Positions 19,050 to 31,341 are shown, numbered from the stretch's first letter. The stretch: DNA of 40,000 nt from Glandiceps talaboti (GCF_964340395.1 NC_135567.1:9241658-9281657), one strand, 5' to 3'. A program made the numbers and translations. Notes: generated by a model not told the origin, from the sequence alone.

Positions 19050-20380
19050 TAAATGGGAAAAGAACATAGTTAAAATGCGCAACCCAATTTTATCTGGCCT
19101 GACGTTGTCTAGTTTTGTCTGCTGATAAAATGTTGTATTTGGCAAAGAAGTAAGGTCTCCAGCTGTGCACCCTGTTTTTACTTTAAGTTTAGGTTTAGGT
19201 TTATTGAAATCCAGTGCAAGGCCTCAGCCCATTGTACAAATCAATTATCCATAATAACTGTAGGAAATTTACATGAACAGAAAACGAACTATGTTGGAAA
19301 AAAAAATATCTGTAAGAATAAACACCACAGAAACATATCTTGTGTCTACTGTTTCGCGCATCTTGAAAGCTTTAAGAAGATATACATACTAGGATGATAA
19401 TAAACGGACTAGACTGTAATCGGTTGGATTTGTTCTAAGTTCAACATAAAGTGGACAGACAAATTAAAAAATGATATTCATCTTCGGGAACAAGTATATT
19501 GCTAATTTCGTTATACAATACAAACTAAAACTCTGCGATACATGTTGTTGAAGGTGGCGGCCTACCTCAATGTTTAATTGATGAGTCGAGCAGCGAAACT
19601 CGGCTAAACTAACTTTTTGTCTTTTTTAGTTAATTTAAACCCACTTTTACAACGTACATATAACTCCAGCTGCAAATAACTTTACCTTAAAACATTCAAT
19701 GCTTCAGAGAAATATAAAAAAATGCATAAACACGACCTCCTTTAACAGGAATGTACTCTTGAACGAAAGATTGAACACAAAAATGTTGGTCACAGTTGAG
19801 TAACACATTCGAAAACCGGTTTGTGCTTCCACGGAAATAATATTTTCCTTGACCCATGCTGAAGGTCTATATTCAAAATTCTGTAAAGATCTTGCTACAG
19901 CCTGAAATAAGTCTAAATGTGCTACTCCATTTTAACTTGCCTGTAGATGTCTATTTTTGACTGCTGACACAATGCTTTACTTGGCAAAGAAGTATGGTCT
20001 TCAGGTGTGCACCCTCATTTTACTAGTACTTTGGATGTCTTGTGTCTTTTACTGAAACAACATGAATGTAGGAAAATAATGAAGGTAGTAAATATTGCAC
20101 CTTCATGTTACTAGTACTTGGGATGCCTACTGATAATATTTATTTTGTAGTAGGCCAAAATGAAGGTGTTAAATTGTGTACCCTCGTTTTAACAGGCTGA
20201 GGACTTTTACTTTTAACAATTGGTAGCAAAGAAATGAGACAAAGGGTGAGAATGTAAGATTACTCACCAACATTCAAAATTGTACGATGTAGCTTTATAC
20301 AAAATTCATGGCTTTTTTTTCGACAGTTTCAAAAGTTAAACCTTGTTTACCCTTTATTTAATGTAAATACAAATATTTAA
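19050..20380. other. Intronic stretch with diverged direct repeats
   Basis: Segments at about 19075-19182 and 19915-20024 match (shared GGCAAAGAAGTA(A/T)GGTCT and GTGTGCACCCT or GCTGTGCACCCT). Short pieces of the same family recur near 20096-20150 and 20190-20205. No coding signal was seen. Confidence 0.6.
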
Positions 20381-20382
20381 AC

Positions 20383-20518
20383 AATAGTGTACGCCCTCCC
20401 AGACCATAATGGACGAAAGCAAACTTTGAATGACATAATGGGCGAGGCGACAGCCGAGCCCATTATGGAGTGCAAAGTTTGCTTGAGTCCATTATGGACT
20501 AGGAGGGCGTACATTATT
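20383..20518. repeat. Foldback element with 61 bp arms
   Basis: Arms 20383-20443 and 20458-20518 are reverse complements at 52 of 61 positions, around a 14 base loop. Each arm contains GTACGCCCTCC and two CCATAATGG-like motifs, and the stretch is more GC-rich than its surroundings. It may be a small MITE. Confidence 0.85.
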
Positions 20519-20519
20519 G

Positions 20520-21016
20520 TTATTATTTTATAGTTTTGCCAATTCCAGTGAATTTGTAGACCGAGAAACGCAAAACAACGGATAATATACACAGCGCTGA
20601 ACATCGTCTGCCATATTCGGCCCGGAATCTGAATACTAATCATAGCGACGCACGTACGTACACGTACACACACATCAATGAACTGCTGTGAACACAAATT
20701 TGTTTCATTTTAATTTGAATCTTTAAAATAAAAAATTCTTACGGTGTTTACCCCATAATTTCCCTGTTCTTAAATACTCACACCGTTATTGCCTTACGGA
20801 CATAAGCTTGTATTGTTATGCTCGTTCCAGGGCCGCGATGCCCAATAACGGAGTACATTATCAGTAATAATGTACAGCGATGACGTCATAAAAATCACTG
20901 GAATTGGTAATGCTATATAATTATTAACAATGTATTTGTCATGTTGTATTTTATTATTTATTGCAGCCCTATTCACTTTAACCAACATATAATGTTATTT
21001 ACACCTGGCTGTGCAG
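20520..21016. other. Intronic stretch before the trefoil exon
   Basis: No gene recognised. A short inverted repeat CCGTTATTG / CAATAACGG lies near 20782 and 20843. Confidence 0.45.
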
Positions 21017-21160
21017 ATAACCTTTGCATGATAATACCCAGTGAGAGGGAGTTATGTATCATACCAGAAAATGGATTAATGCCTTCACCGGATTCCTGTC
21101 AAATCGTTGGCTGTTGCTGGGACCCTATGAAAGACCAATGCTATAAGAAGTCATCAACAC
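21017..21160 (+). CDS. Trefoil gene exon 2: P-type trefoil domain
   Basis: Acceptor CTGGCTGTGCAG|AT, donor CAACAC|GTAAGT. It is 144 nt and symmetrical phase 1-1, as extracellular modules often are, so it joins exon 1 (phase 1) in frame. It encodes six cysteines: CMIIPSERELC, then C after 13 residues, CQIVGCCWDPMKDQCY. The GCCWD motif and the C-x9-C-x13-C-x4-CC-x7-C order identify a P-type (trefoil) domain, though the loop lengths differ somewhat from the usual C-x9-C-x9-C-x4-CC-x10-C. The expected product is a secreted mucin-associated or peptide-like trefoil protein. A further exon is needed to end it, because this exon has no stop in frame. Confidence 0.85.
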
Positions 21161-21815
21161 GTAAGTTTCTGAAAGACCTCTTGCATCTTGACGAAAACAA
21201 GCTCTCATCGGCCAATTTGCAATACTGTGTCTAAGATTGTTAGATTTCTTACCTACCCCTGGGCAAGGGTTCAAACAGTATAGGCTAAATATCATATGCC
21301 CCCAGCAGAGTTTCTGAGGCATTACAAAAGCAGCGGTTGTTACTACGCGGAGTGGAGTGGATAGTATATCTCTGTAGTAAAATCACATGGTAGAAACTCT
21401 CGATGGGTATATTTTGGTTAATCTACTAACAGACGATTTTCAAAATGTTTCAACTGTTATCTATGCTAAATATATTCAGAGTTAATGAAAATGGAAATTT
21501 GGAGGCATTTTCGTCGAATCAGTGGTTATCACAAATCTCGACAGTGACCACTTTCCTCATTACACAAAAGATTTCTGAAATGCTCCAGATTTCTAAAATG
21601 CTCCATCCGATCCTGTGCATTCAAAGAGCAGCACCAGTCTTATAGAAAAGTATACCACTTGAACTTCGCTCTTCCTCAACTGTTGATAAATTCGAGGACA
21701 TCCAGACACGCCTGTTTGTAAGAGCTTTCTCTAACTTTTTAGATTGTCTACTATTGTTCCTGTTCAGCACCACAGAACATTACGTCGTATTGGCTTGTTT
21801 CTATTTCGCTATAAC
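21161..21815. other. Intronic stretch
   Basis: No coding or repeated structure that I can support. Confidence 0.4.
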
Positions 21816-21821
21816 ATTCCT

Positions 21822-21839
21822 TTGATTGATTGATCGATA

Positions 21840-21888
<49 letters not shown>

Positions 21889-21889
21889 G

Positions 21890-21944
<55 letters not shown>

Positions 21945-21962
21945 ATTGATTGATTGATTGAC

Positions 21963-22001
<39 letters not shown>
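21822..22001. repeat. (GATT)n microsatellite
   Basis: About 45 units with a few GGTT/GACT variants. The Asn/Gln/Ser-rich minus-strand frame over it is an artefact of the tetramer. Confidence 0.95.
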
Positions 22002-22002
<1 letters not shown>

Positions 22003-23030
22003 ACAGCTACTAGTAAATTGCTTAATATTTCTATGTGTACAGCAGATGTTATCTGGACCAGGTTTGTCTATTTCCATGCCTATATTTTAAAGAGACCACC
22101 GTTGTTTTCCTCTAAAAAGCCATTAAAGGATGATTAATTTTGCTTGTGAAGATTATACTATAGAGTAATAGCGAGTGCCAGACCAGCAAAGTATTACAAC
22201 CGAGAGTAATGATTAATGAATTCGTGAAGCTGGAACTGTAACATTGATATGTAACAGTAACATTTTAATGAATAGTCATGTGACTCTAGGTTGCCTCCAT
22301 ACTGATTTTCGTGGTCTGGGCCATATTTTAATTAGATCACGTGACAAAATAGAATTTTCATATTTTCATTTTACCTGATTTTCAAATCAAAACTGCTGAT
22401 CCATACTCAATGCAGTTCTCGTTCACAACTTCTATCTACATCACAACCCCCACCCACTTACAGATCAAATAATTTTGAACTTTAATATGATACAACATAT
22501 ACTAAAGTAAAATAATTGTTTACTATCCACTATTATTTCATCGATCTGTTCTTACAATTGAAAATTTCAACTCACACAGTCAAAAAATAAATTGGAAGCA
22601 AGTTTTGGATTCGCAACCAAGTAATTGTTGACTCTGTGAATAGCGATTTTCATTTGTAAGTATGAACCCAGAGACTATGAATATTCATTTTCGCACAATG
22701 TGTTCCTATAGACTATAGTGGTCTGAGACTGAATGTATTCATTCCATAGAAATACAGATCCATAGATTGTAGATAATATGGGTGAATAAATCATTAAATG
22801 TACATTATCTGCAATTTCTAAGTGATCACAGTCCTCTCCTTCCTCACTGTACGATTCAATAAATTCTGAATCACATACTCAAAAGTCAGATTCATCATCA
22901 TCATTCATCATCAACAGATAATCTATCTTTCCCACTCTTAGCGAACGTAGACCCTCAAATTCATCATAGCAGAAAGTTTTGTTGGATAACTATCCCTCTT
23001 GAAAACTATGTATTCGCTTTATTTCAATAC
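22002..23030. other. Intronic stretch
   Basis: No gene recognised. A segment near 22707-22723 (CTATAGTGGTCTGAG) recurs near 30103-30119. Confidence 0.4.
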
Positions 23031-23125
23031 GGCGTATGCCGGTTATCGAACTTCCGGTATTTTCGCAGGAAAGTATCGCGAGAGGGCGCACAATATCCGA
23101 CAAAGTGAGGGCCAGAAATTTCGTC

Positions 23126-23380
23126 ATGGCATCTAATAGTATGGCTATGTATAAAGCTGTCAACAAAATGGGCGTAAAAGAACTCCGTGCATTCATAAAA
23201 GAGCGGAAAATTACTACCTCTAAATCTTCTAGATATCGCCAGAAATGCTGTCAACCTTGGTCTTGAAACACTATAAAATGATAATTTTCTGAGGGAACGG
23301 AAGAGGAGACGAATAGTAGATGTCGGGCATCAAAAGATTTACGTGGTTCACTCATACCATGTATTATACCAATCTGATTA
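23126..23380 (+). pseudogene. SAP-like domain gene fragment, frameshifted
   Basis: From ATG 23126 the frame reads MASNSMAMYKAVNKMGVKEL and RAFIKERKITTSKSSR, a helix-extension-helix pattern like a SAP DNA-binding motif. The reading then moves one frame over: DIARNAVNLGLETL, stop, NDNFLRERKRRRIVDVGHQK and IYVVHSYHVLYQSD before a stop. SAP-like N-termini occur in proteins of several invertebrate DNA transposons, so a transposon origin is likely but not proven. The 5' side is CpG-rich compared with its surroundings (23036-23110). Confidence 0.45.
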
Positions 23381-23407
23381 AAATCCGATGCAGATGTCGG
23401 CTAATCG

Positions 23408-23554
23408 TTCATTGCTATTTTACCTTCGTTATTTTGCCTGAATTGACCTTCGTGGTACATGTTTACGTTTTTATCCTGATCGGTAGAGGAGGCGATCAAA
23501 CATGTACCACGAAGGTCAATTCAGGCAAAATAACGTAAGTAAAATAGCAATGAA
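23408..23554. repeat. Near-perfect 57 bp inverted repeat (long hairpin)
   Basis: Arms 23408-23464 and 23498-23554 are reverse complements with two mismatches in 57, around a 33 base loop. The right arm contains an ATG-opened short frame and a consensus splice donor (AATAAC|GTAAGTA). Confidence 0.95.
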
Positions 23555-23590
23555 AGATTCATATAAGGTCGTGTCTATTTCAAGACAGAG

Positions 23591-23851
23591 ATGTACTGTT
23601 GTAATCGATGTCCTTACAACATACATTATAGACAGTTAATTATTCAAGAAGACCAACATATACAAGCCTCGTACCTTCATTTCGAGGAATGTACACTTAA
23701 ATATAGTTGTTGGTGGAGATTATTTACGCATCGTCCACATTTATTTGTTCAAAAAAAACTATCCGAAGTCAATCAACACACTGGTCCGGTCTTCCTTTTG
23801 ACGACATTTGATCGTTCACATTTTTGCAGCAACCATTTAAAATTAGTTTGA
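23591..23851 (+). other. 86-codon open frame with CxxC start
   Basis: It starts MYCCNRCPYNIHYRQ, with a CxxC pair, and contains further His and Cys but no standard zinc-finger spacing. It is not recognised. It follows the hairpin and the SAP-like fragment and could be part of the same decayed element. Confidence 0.2.
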
Positions 23852-23859
23852 GAAATACT

Positions 23860-24575
23860 TGTAGTAGATTTTGGTCAAAGTTTGAACGACATTTTCCTCT
23901 CCGTTGGAAAATTGTAAGCATAGTTTACGCACACATACTATTTATACACGTCAACCCATAGTGAAATTTTTCTATGAAGCCAGGAGGTTTTGACCAGCAA
24001 TTCGTATGCTCATATAAAGATTCCATTCATGGCATACTATTGGTGGTTCGATCAAGGCTAGCTTAAATTGAACATGAATATTCTTGACGACAGACCACAA
24101 TTGTATCCTTCAACCACTTATTCAATTCTAAATTATATCCGTTTCAATGTTTTAAAATAAAATTCAAAAAGTTGGCGAAAAAAAGATTTTAAACAAGTGA
24201 GAAATTATATGTATATACTTTCAGCTCAGTGACATAAGTACCTTTGTTATGTTAAGCACTTGCCGTAATGTACCATACTATTTAGACAGACAGTGTTAAG
24301 TTACCAAATCCTATCATCATTTTAAATAACTACAATAGACAGTCCAAACTGGAATTTACGAATTCGCATTTTCCACCGCGAATATTATGCCTCGCCCACA
24401 ATAACTCGATTATCTGAACTGTCTGCACATCTGAAGATAAGTACGTATACAACGTGTATCTTTCAGTGAGGCCTAATCGGTTTTAATAACTTTTGTTGTA
24501 ATTATGTTAGCTTGTATAAAGTGCTTTCAAACTCTGTACACAAAACATTTGACAATCATTATCACTGACATGGAC
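23860..24575. other. Intronic stretch
   Basis: No gene or repeat recognised. Confidence 0.4.
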
Positions 24576-24589
24576 ATATAAAGGCATAA

Positions 24590-24835
24590 CGGCTATTTCT
24601 ATTTCCTCAACACCCCAGGGAGCATACAATCTATTGCATCCTTGATAAGCGTATATGAGTAAAACATTCTCATTGCAACCATTGTACTACCAGGTCCTCA
24701 ATTATATAAATGGGGTGAGTTAGGCACAGTCGTGACTCAAATCTTGCCATTCAGAAACAAACTGCAGCGATTGGATTTGAACCTGCAACCCGTTGATTCA
24801 AAGCCGGCCTCTCTAACCCTTTGCCGACCACAAAG
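24590..24835 (-). mobile_element. tRNA-derived SINE
   Basis: The minus strand shows a tRNA-like head: an A-box-like TCGGCAAAGGGTTAGAGAG, then about 25 nt later a B box GGTTCAAATCC within GGGTTGCAGGTTCAAATCC. A tail with TAACTCACCCC and GGACCTGGTAGTACAATGG follows, a type of sequence seen after the tRNA head in animal SINEs. The exact ends and family are not assigned. Confidence 0.65.
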
Positions 24836-24885
24836 TGATATATGGTCACTTTTTCATCTATAGTTTTGTCTCTGATATTTTACAG

Positions 24886-25185
24886 GTCTTTATAATATAG
24901 CCCTGAAATCAGGATTTATAGGTAATTGGTTGATAAATGTGGAAAGGATGTTCGATGGCATTTTACAGACCGACACGGATTATATTGGTATGGGTGCTAC
25001 CATATACAGTGCTTTGCTACCTTTTAAGGAGATTGACTTCAAAACAAGAGATATATATCCATATCACCTGTCTTGGATAGCCTTTGAAACATGCCAAATC
25101 AAATATTGGGTTCAGGCGACTATTATGCATTTTTTAAATGAAATCATTGTTCACAGCATCAGACTGCTAACGGATAGAGATAGCT
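24886..25185 (+). CDS. Possible trefoil gene exon 3, 100-codon phase 1-1 exon
   Basis: Acceptor GATATTTTACAG|GT, donor TAGCT|GTACGT. It is open throughout in phase 1, the phase left by the trefoil exon, and it is symmetrical (300 nt). The encoded segment starts RLYNIALKSGFIGNWLINVE and is rich in aromatic residues, with a single Cys. No domain is recognised. Open length and matching phase support an exon, but splice sites of this quality are common. If joined it would follow the trefoil domain directly. Confidence 0.35.
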
Positions 25186-25189
25186 GTAC

Positions 25190-26235
25190 GTATTCACTTT
25201 TCATAATTTTATCCGGATTTTTTTTTCAAATATATAATTGACTTTGTTGTGTCCATCAGTATAATGCAATAATGATCGTATTTGTAATAGTAGCACAAGC
25301 TGTAACAATTGACATAATTTGTAGTAAATAAAATGAAATAAAGTAATTTCTAACAAGGTTGCCATTAACTATGATGAAATTGACGTTGACTGTATTTTTA
25401 TCGATACTGGCATAAACAATTAGTTGTTTGGTTCCAGTTATCTGACCCCACCTAACTTTTCACAAGTACATATTCGAGATAAAAAAAAATAAAATCACAA
25501 ACATTGCGAAGTTTCGCAGGACATTCTGGATGCGATGCGGAAACCGACATTAACCTAAAGAGAACAAATAAAAAATGTTCTTCCAATTCGTTATGGCTGT
25601 ACATCTAAAAGGAAGAAATAAACAACACAGAGATAATTTGGAAAAGAATGGAAAACCTGAATTAGACACTCACACAGAACGAAAATATAATAAAATAAAA
25701 TAAAAAGTATAGCTACCCCATCTATTTTAAAATTGAGCATAACGGGAACCATGCAATTTTTTAAATTAGGGCTAACATTATTGTTTATAAAACAAAATAC
25801 CAAAATATAATACATACTTATTTCCGGGCCTCGAGTACCCCTGTACATATATATTACCACGTTGACTGCTATATAGCAAATATAATGGAGGCTAAAATAG
25901 TTGCTACATGACATGGGTAATATATGACATCTTCTAGGTACCAGAAATGGATAGATAACAAATGTATATTATCAGGCACATATTATTCACATAGTCAAAT
26001 CATATTCCTGACATGACTTTTATGCGACATGAATATTTCTCTGGGGAAATAGAACGAGACTAGTGTCCGTATACGCATGTTCTCTATGGGTCAATATTCC
26101 ATGCCACGTGATACAGTTTCAGCCAATTATGAAGCGTTTATGAAAACAATGTGTTATCATATGCTTTAATCGCATGATTTATAATAATTAAATAAATATT
26201 ATATAAACATCATATTTAAAAAAAAATAATAACCG
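25190..26235. other. Non-coding AT-rich stretch
   Basis: No gene or repeat recognised. Confidence 0.4.
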
Positions 26236-26700
26236 TGTTTATTTGAATATTAACCACCCTACCTGGGGTAGTTTTGTATGCTGAGTTTAAAAAAGTGGGT
26301 CATTTTATGGACATATGTTGCCATGGTAAACAAAATAAGCATATGTTAATCATTTTTTCTAATATTTGACATAAAACATTGAAAAAAAGATAATACAGTG
26401 AAAAAATGTCCTTGTATTAGACATGTATGAGTTAGTGCTATCTTGTGTAATATAAATTGTATAAATTTGGATAGCTATTTCCATGGAAACATATGGAAGC
26501 TGTGAAAATTATGTTTTCATTATATACACATTCATCTCACAAATAACATTATAAATCTGATAAATATTTTTTCATTTGCCTATTGACCCCACCACCAAGG
26601 GTAGTTTGTCGTGCTGAGTTCAAAAAAGTGGTCATTTAATGAACATCGGTTGCAATGGTAACCAAAATAACCATATTATGTGAATTTTTGAAAAATTAGA
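26236..26700. repeat. Dimeric dispersed repeat, locus 1
   Basis: Two half-copies start near 26243 and 26576, about 333 bp apart. They share ATTAACCACCCTACCTGGGG / ATTGACCCCACCACCAAGGG, GTAGTTT, ATGCTGAGTT / GTGCTGAGTT, AAAAAAGTGG and TTGC(C/A)ATGGTAA. The same dimer recurs at 31342-31800. Confidence 0.85.
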
Positions 26701-27790
26701 CATAAAACTCTTTAAACATTTCAAATTTAGGAAAAAACATCATTGGTGTTGGCATGCACTAGTTGATGATATCTGGTGTAAAAAGGTTTCATGATTTTTG
26801 AATTATCTGTATCAAACTTAAGAAATTCTAAAACTCTGAGTCTAAAATGACCAGAATAAATTGTAAATACCTAAAATACCAGCAGTCCTTGACAATTCCA
26901 TTTAAGCAGCTTGGTGCAGTCTTTTATCACAAAGTCTTCAAAGTAAGTGTACACATACATTTGAGTACAAGTTGACATGATTGTTGACTACATACTGTAT
27001 ATTATTTTTTGTGCTTTGATTTTATCCAACGAAATATTGTCTGCTTTTAAGTTCTCCAACTCAACTGACAACGTGATGTGCGTATGCGTACATACATATT
27101 TCCGGGTCCCAGTGACACATGCCAAATTCAAACGATAAGGACACAATATAGTTGGGATCAATCACAGTATCACTACATCGATTGTTACAGGAATATCAAT
27201 AGTATTATTCAGAATTTCTCAGTCCTGAAGCTTGCTGACAAGTGCAGTGTTATGAAGATGGCGACTGTTATATTTTGCACATGCAAGTTGACTGACATCA
27301 CTAGAATGTATTACAATGTAGCTATAGTTATCACACGAATCACGCATGTCATGTGAACTGCGCATTTATGTGTGTATGCAGGGTACACAGTGTGCCGTAC
27401 ACACATGATATACACAAGCAAGATAGGCAATGAAAGTAACCAGATCACTAGTTTATTGTTTACATGACGTTGCCGAACGACTAGGAATAATCAGTGATTT
27501 ACAAGTTGCTAAAATTTACACGAAGTTGACTTAAAAATAGAAAGGGTCATTGCAAATATTTTGTAATGCATACGTAGTCCGGATTGTTTGTCTTGCTGTC
27601 AAGCAGACTACCGAGAGTTGATTGCTTTTGTTTTGATACAATAACATGTACCACTGATGCAGTCTAGTCAATGGAAAAAGATGCACCATGATGTTGCCTT
27701 TGTTGTGTCTAACTGGAAAATTACATACATCGCGGCGAACATGCCACGCTTCCACGTCAAAAATCAAAGCAAAATAAATAAATAAATAAA
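26701..27790. other. Non-coding stretch
   Basis: No gene recognised. The open frame at 27078-27356 (+) has no visible domain. Confidence 0.4.
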
Positions 27791-27985
27791 TAAAACAAAA
27801 ATTTGCACTGTAAGACATGCCTAGCCATAGTTCTCTTCGTCATGTTCAAATTTTATTTTATTTAGGAGACAGGAATGTTGATATTATTATTTATTTTACG
27901 ACCAAAAAATAAAACAATTATTTGCACTTTAAGACATGCTTAGCCTTAGTTCTCATCAGCATGTTCAAATTTTATTTTATTTTAC
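27776..27985. repeat. AAAT tract and a pair of about 75 bp tandem copies
   Basis: A short (AAAT)n run is followed by two copies, about 27792-27864 and 27909-27985. They share TTTGCACT(G/T)TAAGACATGC and CATGTTCAAATTTTATTTTA. Confidence 0.8.
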
Positions 27986-27989
27986 GACA

Positions 27990-30900
27990 CATGATATGTC
28001 TAGATCAAAGGGGGACCTAGCATTCGGTCGATACTGACGTGACCATTGAAAACCAGACTGCCGTATTTTTCCTAAAAGAAACAAATCAAAGAGATGCAGC
28101 AACTTTGAAAACCATACATTTTGGAGTACATACATGTACACATAAAAAAAGGGATATAATCCATCCATGATCAGTGAACTCGACTACATTATTACATTGC
28201 CTTATGTGTTGTATTCTCGTGAAGCCCATTCTCATCCACTTTCTGTAAGTTCGCAAGTACGAAAATATCAGATCACTTTCGATTAGAATACAATAGTCAG
28301 GAAGGAGAATGTTCCATTTGGTTCATTTCAGTGACATGTTATATTTAGAAAGCAGTGTGCTGTAGGTAGAAGACACGAGACAGGGTGTGTTTACATGTAA
28401 ATATGGCTCTAAATTCATATGCTACGACAAGGTTCGACCAGGGATGTTACACTTCATCTTTCTATTTTTATCGTCATTATAAGCCCTTTCACTTTTTTTT
28501 TTATTTTCCTGACATGCAATTTTGAAATTACTTTAATTTTATTTTAGGGAGGCCCTTTTTATTTTTCTGTTTCTCATCTACCGAAAGACCCTAATTTGCA
28601 GCTCCGACATCAGAAAAAAAATTATTTCCGCACATACACAGCAAGATTGTAACGTTCGAACGAACATCAAACGTTCCTCATGGCGTTTTTAGACCAGTGT
28701 TTTGACGAGGCTGCGGCCTTGCGACATTGCCCCCCCCCCCCCACAGGTCCTAAAATTACAAATGACGCAATAACTTTCCCACCTTGCGTCACTTTAGCAC
28801 ATTCATTTTATCGCAGACATCAAAATTACATATGTCCAGGGCCAGGCCCTGACGTCAATCCCACAAGAAGTATACTGACTCTGTAAAGGAAAGTTTTGTT
28901 TACATTTTATAAGATACAGTGAGAACGCACAGTTCTATTGTTAACATAAAAATGCAACAAAAAGATCAACTTTGATAAACTTTATCTACAAATTGAACCA
29001 TTAAAGGGAGTCTCTGAGATGAGACGTCGAAATGGACGTCTCTCATTACATGTTTTGTCTACGGTCACTGTTGCGACCTCTGATCTACTCACTGACGTGT
29101 GCGAAACACTGAATTTGCTACCGGAAATCGGAACATCTATCTGCCACAGCTCAGAAGCCTGAGTAAACCAAATTTATGGTTGTGATTTTCATTTATTGAT
29201 GAGTTAGATTAATGGAAACAAAATTAGTACATGTGTTTTTTTATTCCGAAAAAGCTGTGTTAGGGGATCGTGTTGCATGATGTTGACAGTGACATGTAAA
29301 TGTTGGGCACTGAATCAACGCGTGATCACTGGCATGGCCACTATAGACGGCCGATGCATGTGCGCCCGGTCAGACTTGAAGTTTGAATTTGTTGTGCAAA
29401 TCAGAAAATAATAACGTTGACGTTGTTAATAGTTTTACTTCAAGATTTCTGAGTTTCAAGGTCATCTAATGTCAGCTTTCCATGTGGAGTTTACAGTAAT
29501 ATGTAACTAATGCTGTCATTTGATATAGCAGGACCAAATCATTATACACAGCCATTAATGGTAATTAATGAAAAATAAATTATTTCAAAGTTAGTTTGAC
29601 TGTATTATTTGTAAGTTTTTCGTTCACATTTTGTACTTTTTAAAGTCAGGGATTTTTTTTCTTCAAAATGTTGGTTTTTCTTAACCTGGTCATGAATTTG
29701 AAGAGGGATTGATAAACACTGTATTGTACTAACTTCTAAAAATGAAACAAGTGATTACAGATTAGGATTTCTAAAAAAAATGTTCAATCATATGTTCACA
29801 GTGACTTATTTTGAAGTTGTTCTTTGTCCTTGTCTGAAAAAAAGGAATAACAAATTTGAGCACTACTATTCATTGATATTTAGATTAAAAATTGTGACTA
29901 CCTGGTTGTCCAATCTTTCGAAACAATATATAATATACTCTCTTAAAATTACAGAATCTTAATTGCCTTCTTTTTCTAAGGTGTAATGTAGTACATAATT
30001 ATCAAAAAATAGCTTACCGGGAGCTGTTATTGTGAATGGGATTTTTTTATGTAGTTAGGTAATTTAGTCTATGTGTAATGGAATATCTCAGACCACAGTA
30101 TCTCTATAGTGGTCTGAGGTAATATATATGAATATTTCATACACAATATTCATTGACCCAACTACCTGTCAAATGACCCCACTTTTTGCAACCAAGGGGC
30201 CTTTGTCCCCACATGTTGGAAACCTTGGCAGAACACTGCCCCCCCCCCCCCTGTTAAGTCGGAACAGCAAGTGTCTTTAAATTTCATGGCTGAAGTCGTT
30301 GAGATTTGGTGAGGGACAGGGCTCGAAATTAATGCCGTCGCACATACATTTTGCTGCAATGTAATAATAGCCCAGAATATTTCTTATCATTTTCAAAATT
30401 ATGCTTAAAATTGGTAAAAGTCATACTGCATTCCTCAAAAAAAATTGATTAGGTTTCAGCTTTAAATCAGTTGTATCATCGAGGACAAATTACACAAGCT
30501 TCAATTGTGTCATAAACACAGGTTTTAGGCATAGATGTTACAAAAATTGCACAAAATGACTCAAACGGAGCAGTGATTGATGATTTAAATAATTTAAGCA
30601 TTGGAATGTTTGAACGTAAACGTGTCAGTGTTGACACTATGCAACAACGTCTTGTTATTGCCTATTGCTAACATTAGTAACAACACTTACAAGTTACAGA
30701 AGATGCATAATGTATGCTGTACTGCAAGGTCAACCAAAACCAAGACTTGCATGGCATGTTACCGATGTTTACATTATTACTTTTATTTAAGTAACTCCAA
30801 AAGGAGTTCTGAGTTCTTGAAATGGTTACATATTATTTGGTGGATTATTTTGACAAGTTCACAAAGAAGAAAAATGTTCCATAGAAGTAATGATATATAT

Positions 30901-31340
30901 AATAAATGAACATTCCTCTAGCACACTAATGACAATCACGCAAGTGTTTTAAAAAGTTACATACTAAAGTTTAAATTGGATAACTTGAAAGAATTATAAG
31001 CGATGCCAATGCCACTTTGATTAATAGGACGAATGTATTAGTACTCCTGATAAAATCGTACAATATTTCATGGCTACAGATATACACCCATCAGGATGAT
31101 AAGAATTATTCATCTTCTTACAAAGTTGTTCTACGGACTTGTCAACCTTGCTAGAATGAAGGCAAGATACCTGTAACAAGGAGTTCAATAAAGAGAAGAG
31201 AAAAGAAGTTGTATAGAGACTGTCAGGACAGAAAGGACAGATAATAGAACTGAGAAAATACAGATTGTTTTCCTTGCCCCTTTTTTTATTTCGCCCGCCC
31301 GCCACGCCTGATTATTCCACTGGAGATGCGAGACAAAAAA
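27990..31340. other. Long non-coding stretch
   Basis: No gene recognised. It contains poly-C runs at 28728-28741 and 30238-30251, an inverted repeat CTCAGACCAC / GTGGTCTGAG at about 30088-30119 with a 12 base loop, and ACGTC-based palindromic sequence near 29018-29050. The open frames at 28680-28886 and 30601-30909 (+) show no recognisable domain. Confidence 0.4.
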
Positions 31341-31341
31341 G

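Noticed and set aside
21822-22001. CRISPR-like regular repetition
   Set aside because: A simple tetranucleotide microsatellite with no spacers, in a eukaryotic context.
21751-22077. Asn/Gln/Ser-rich prion-like frame
   Set aside because: It is the reverse strand of a (GATT)n tract; the INQS repeats come from the tetramer.
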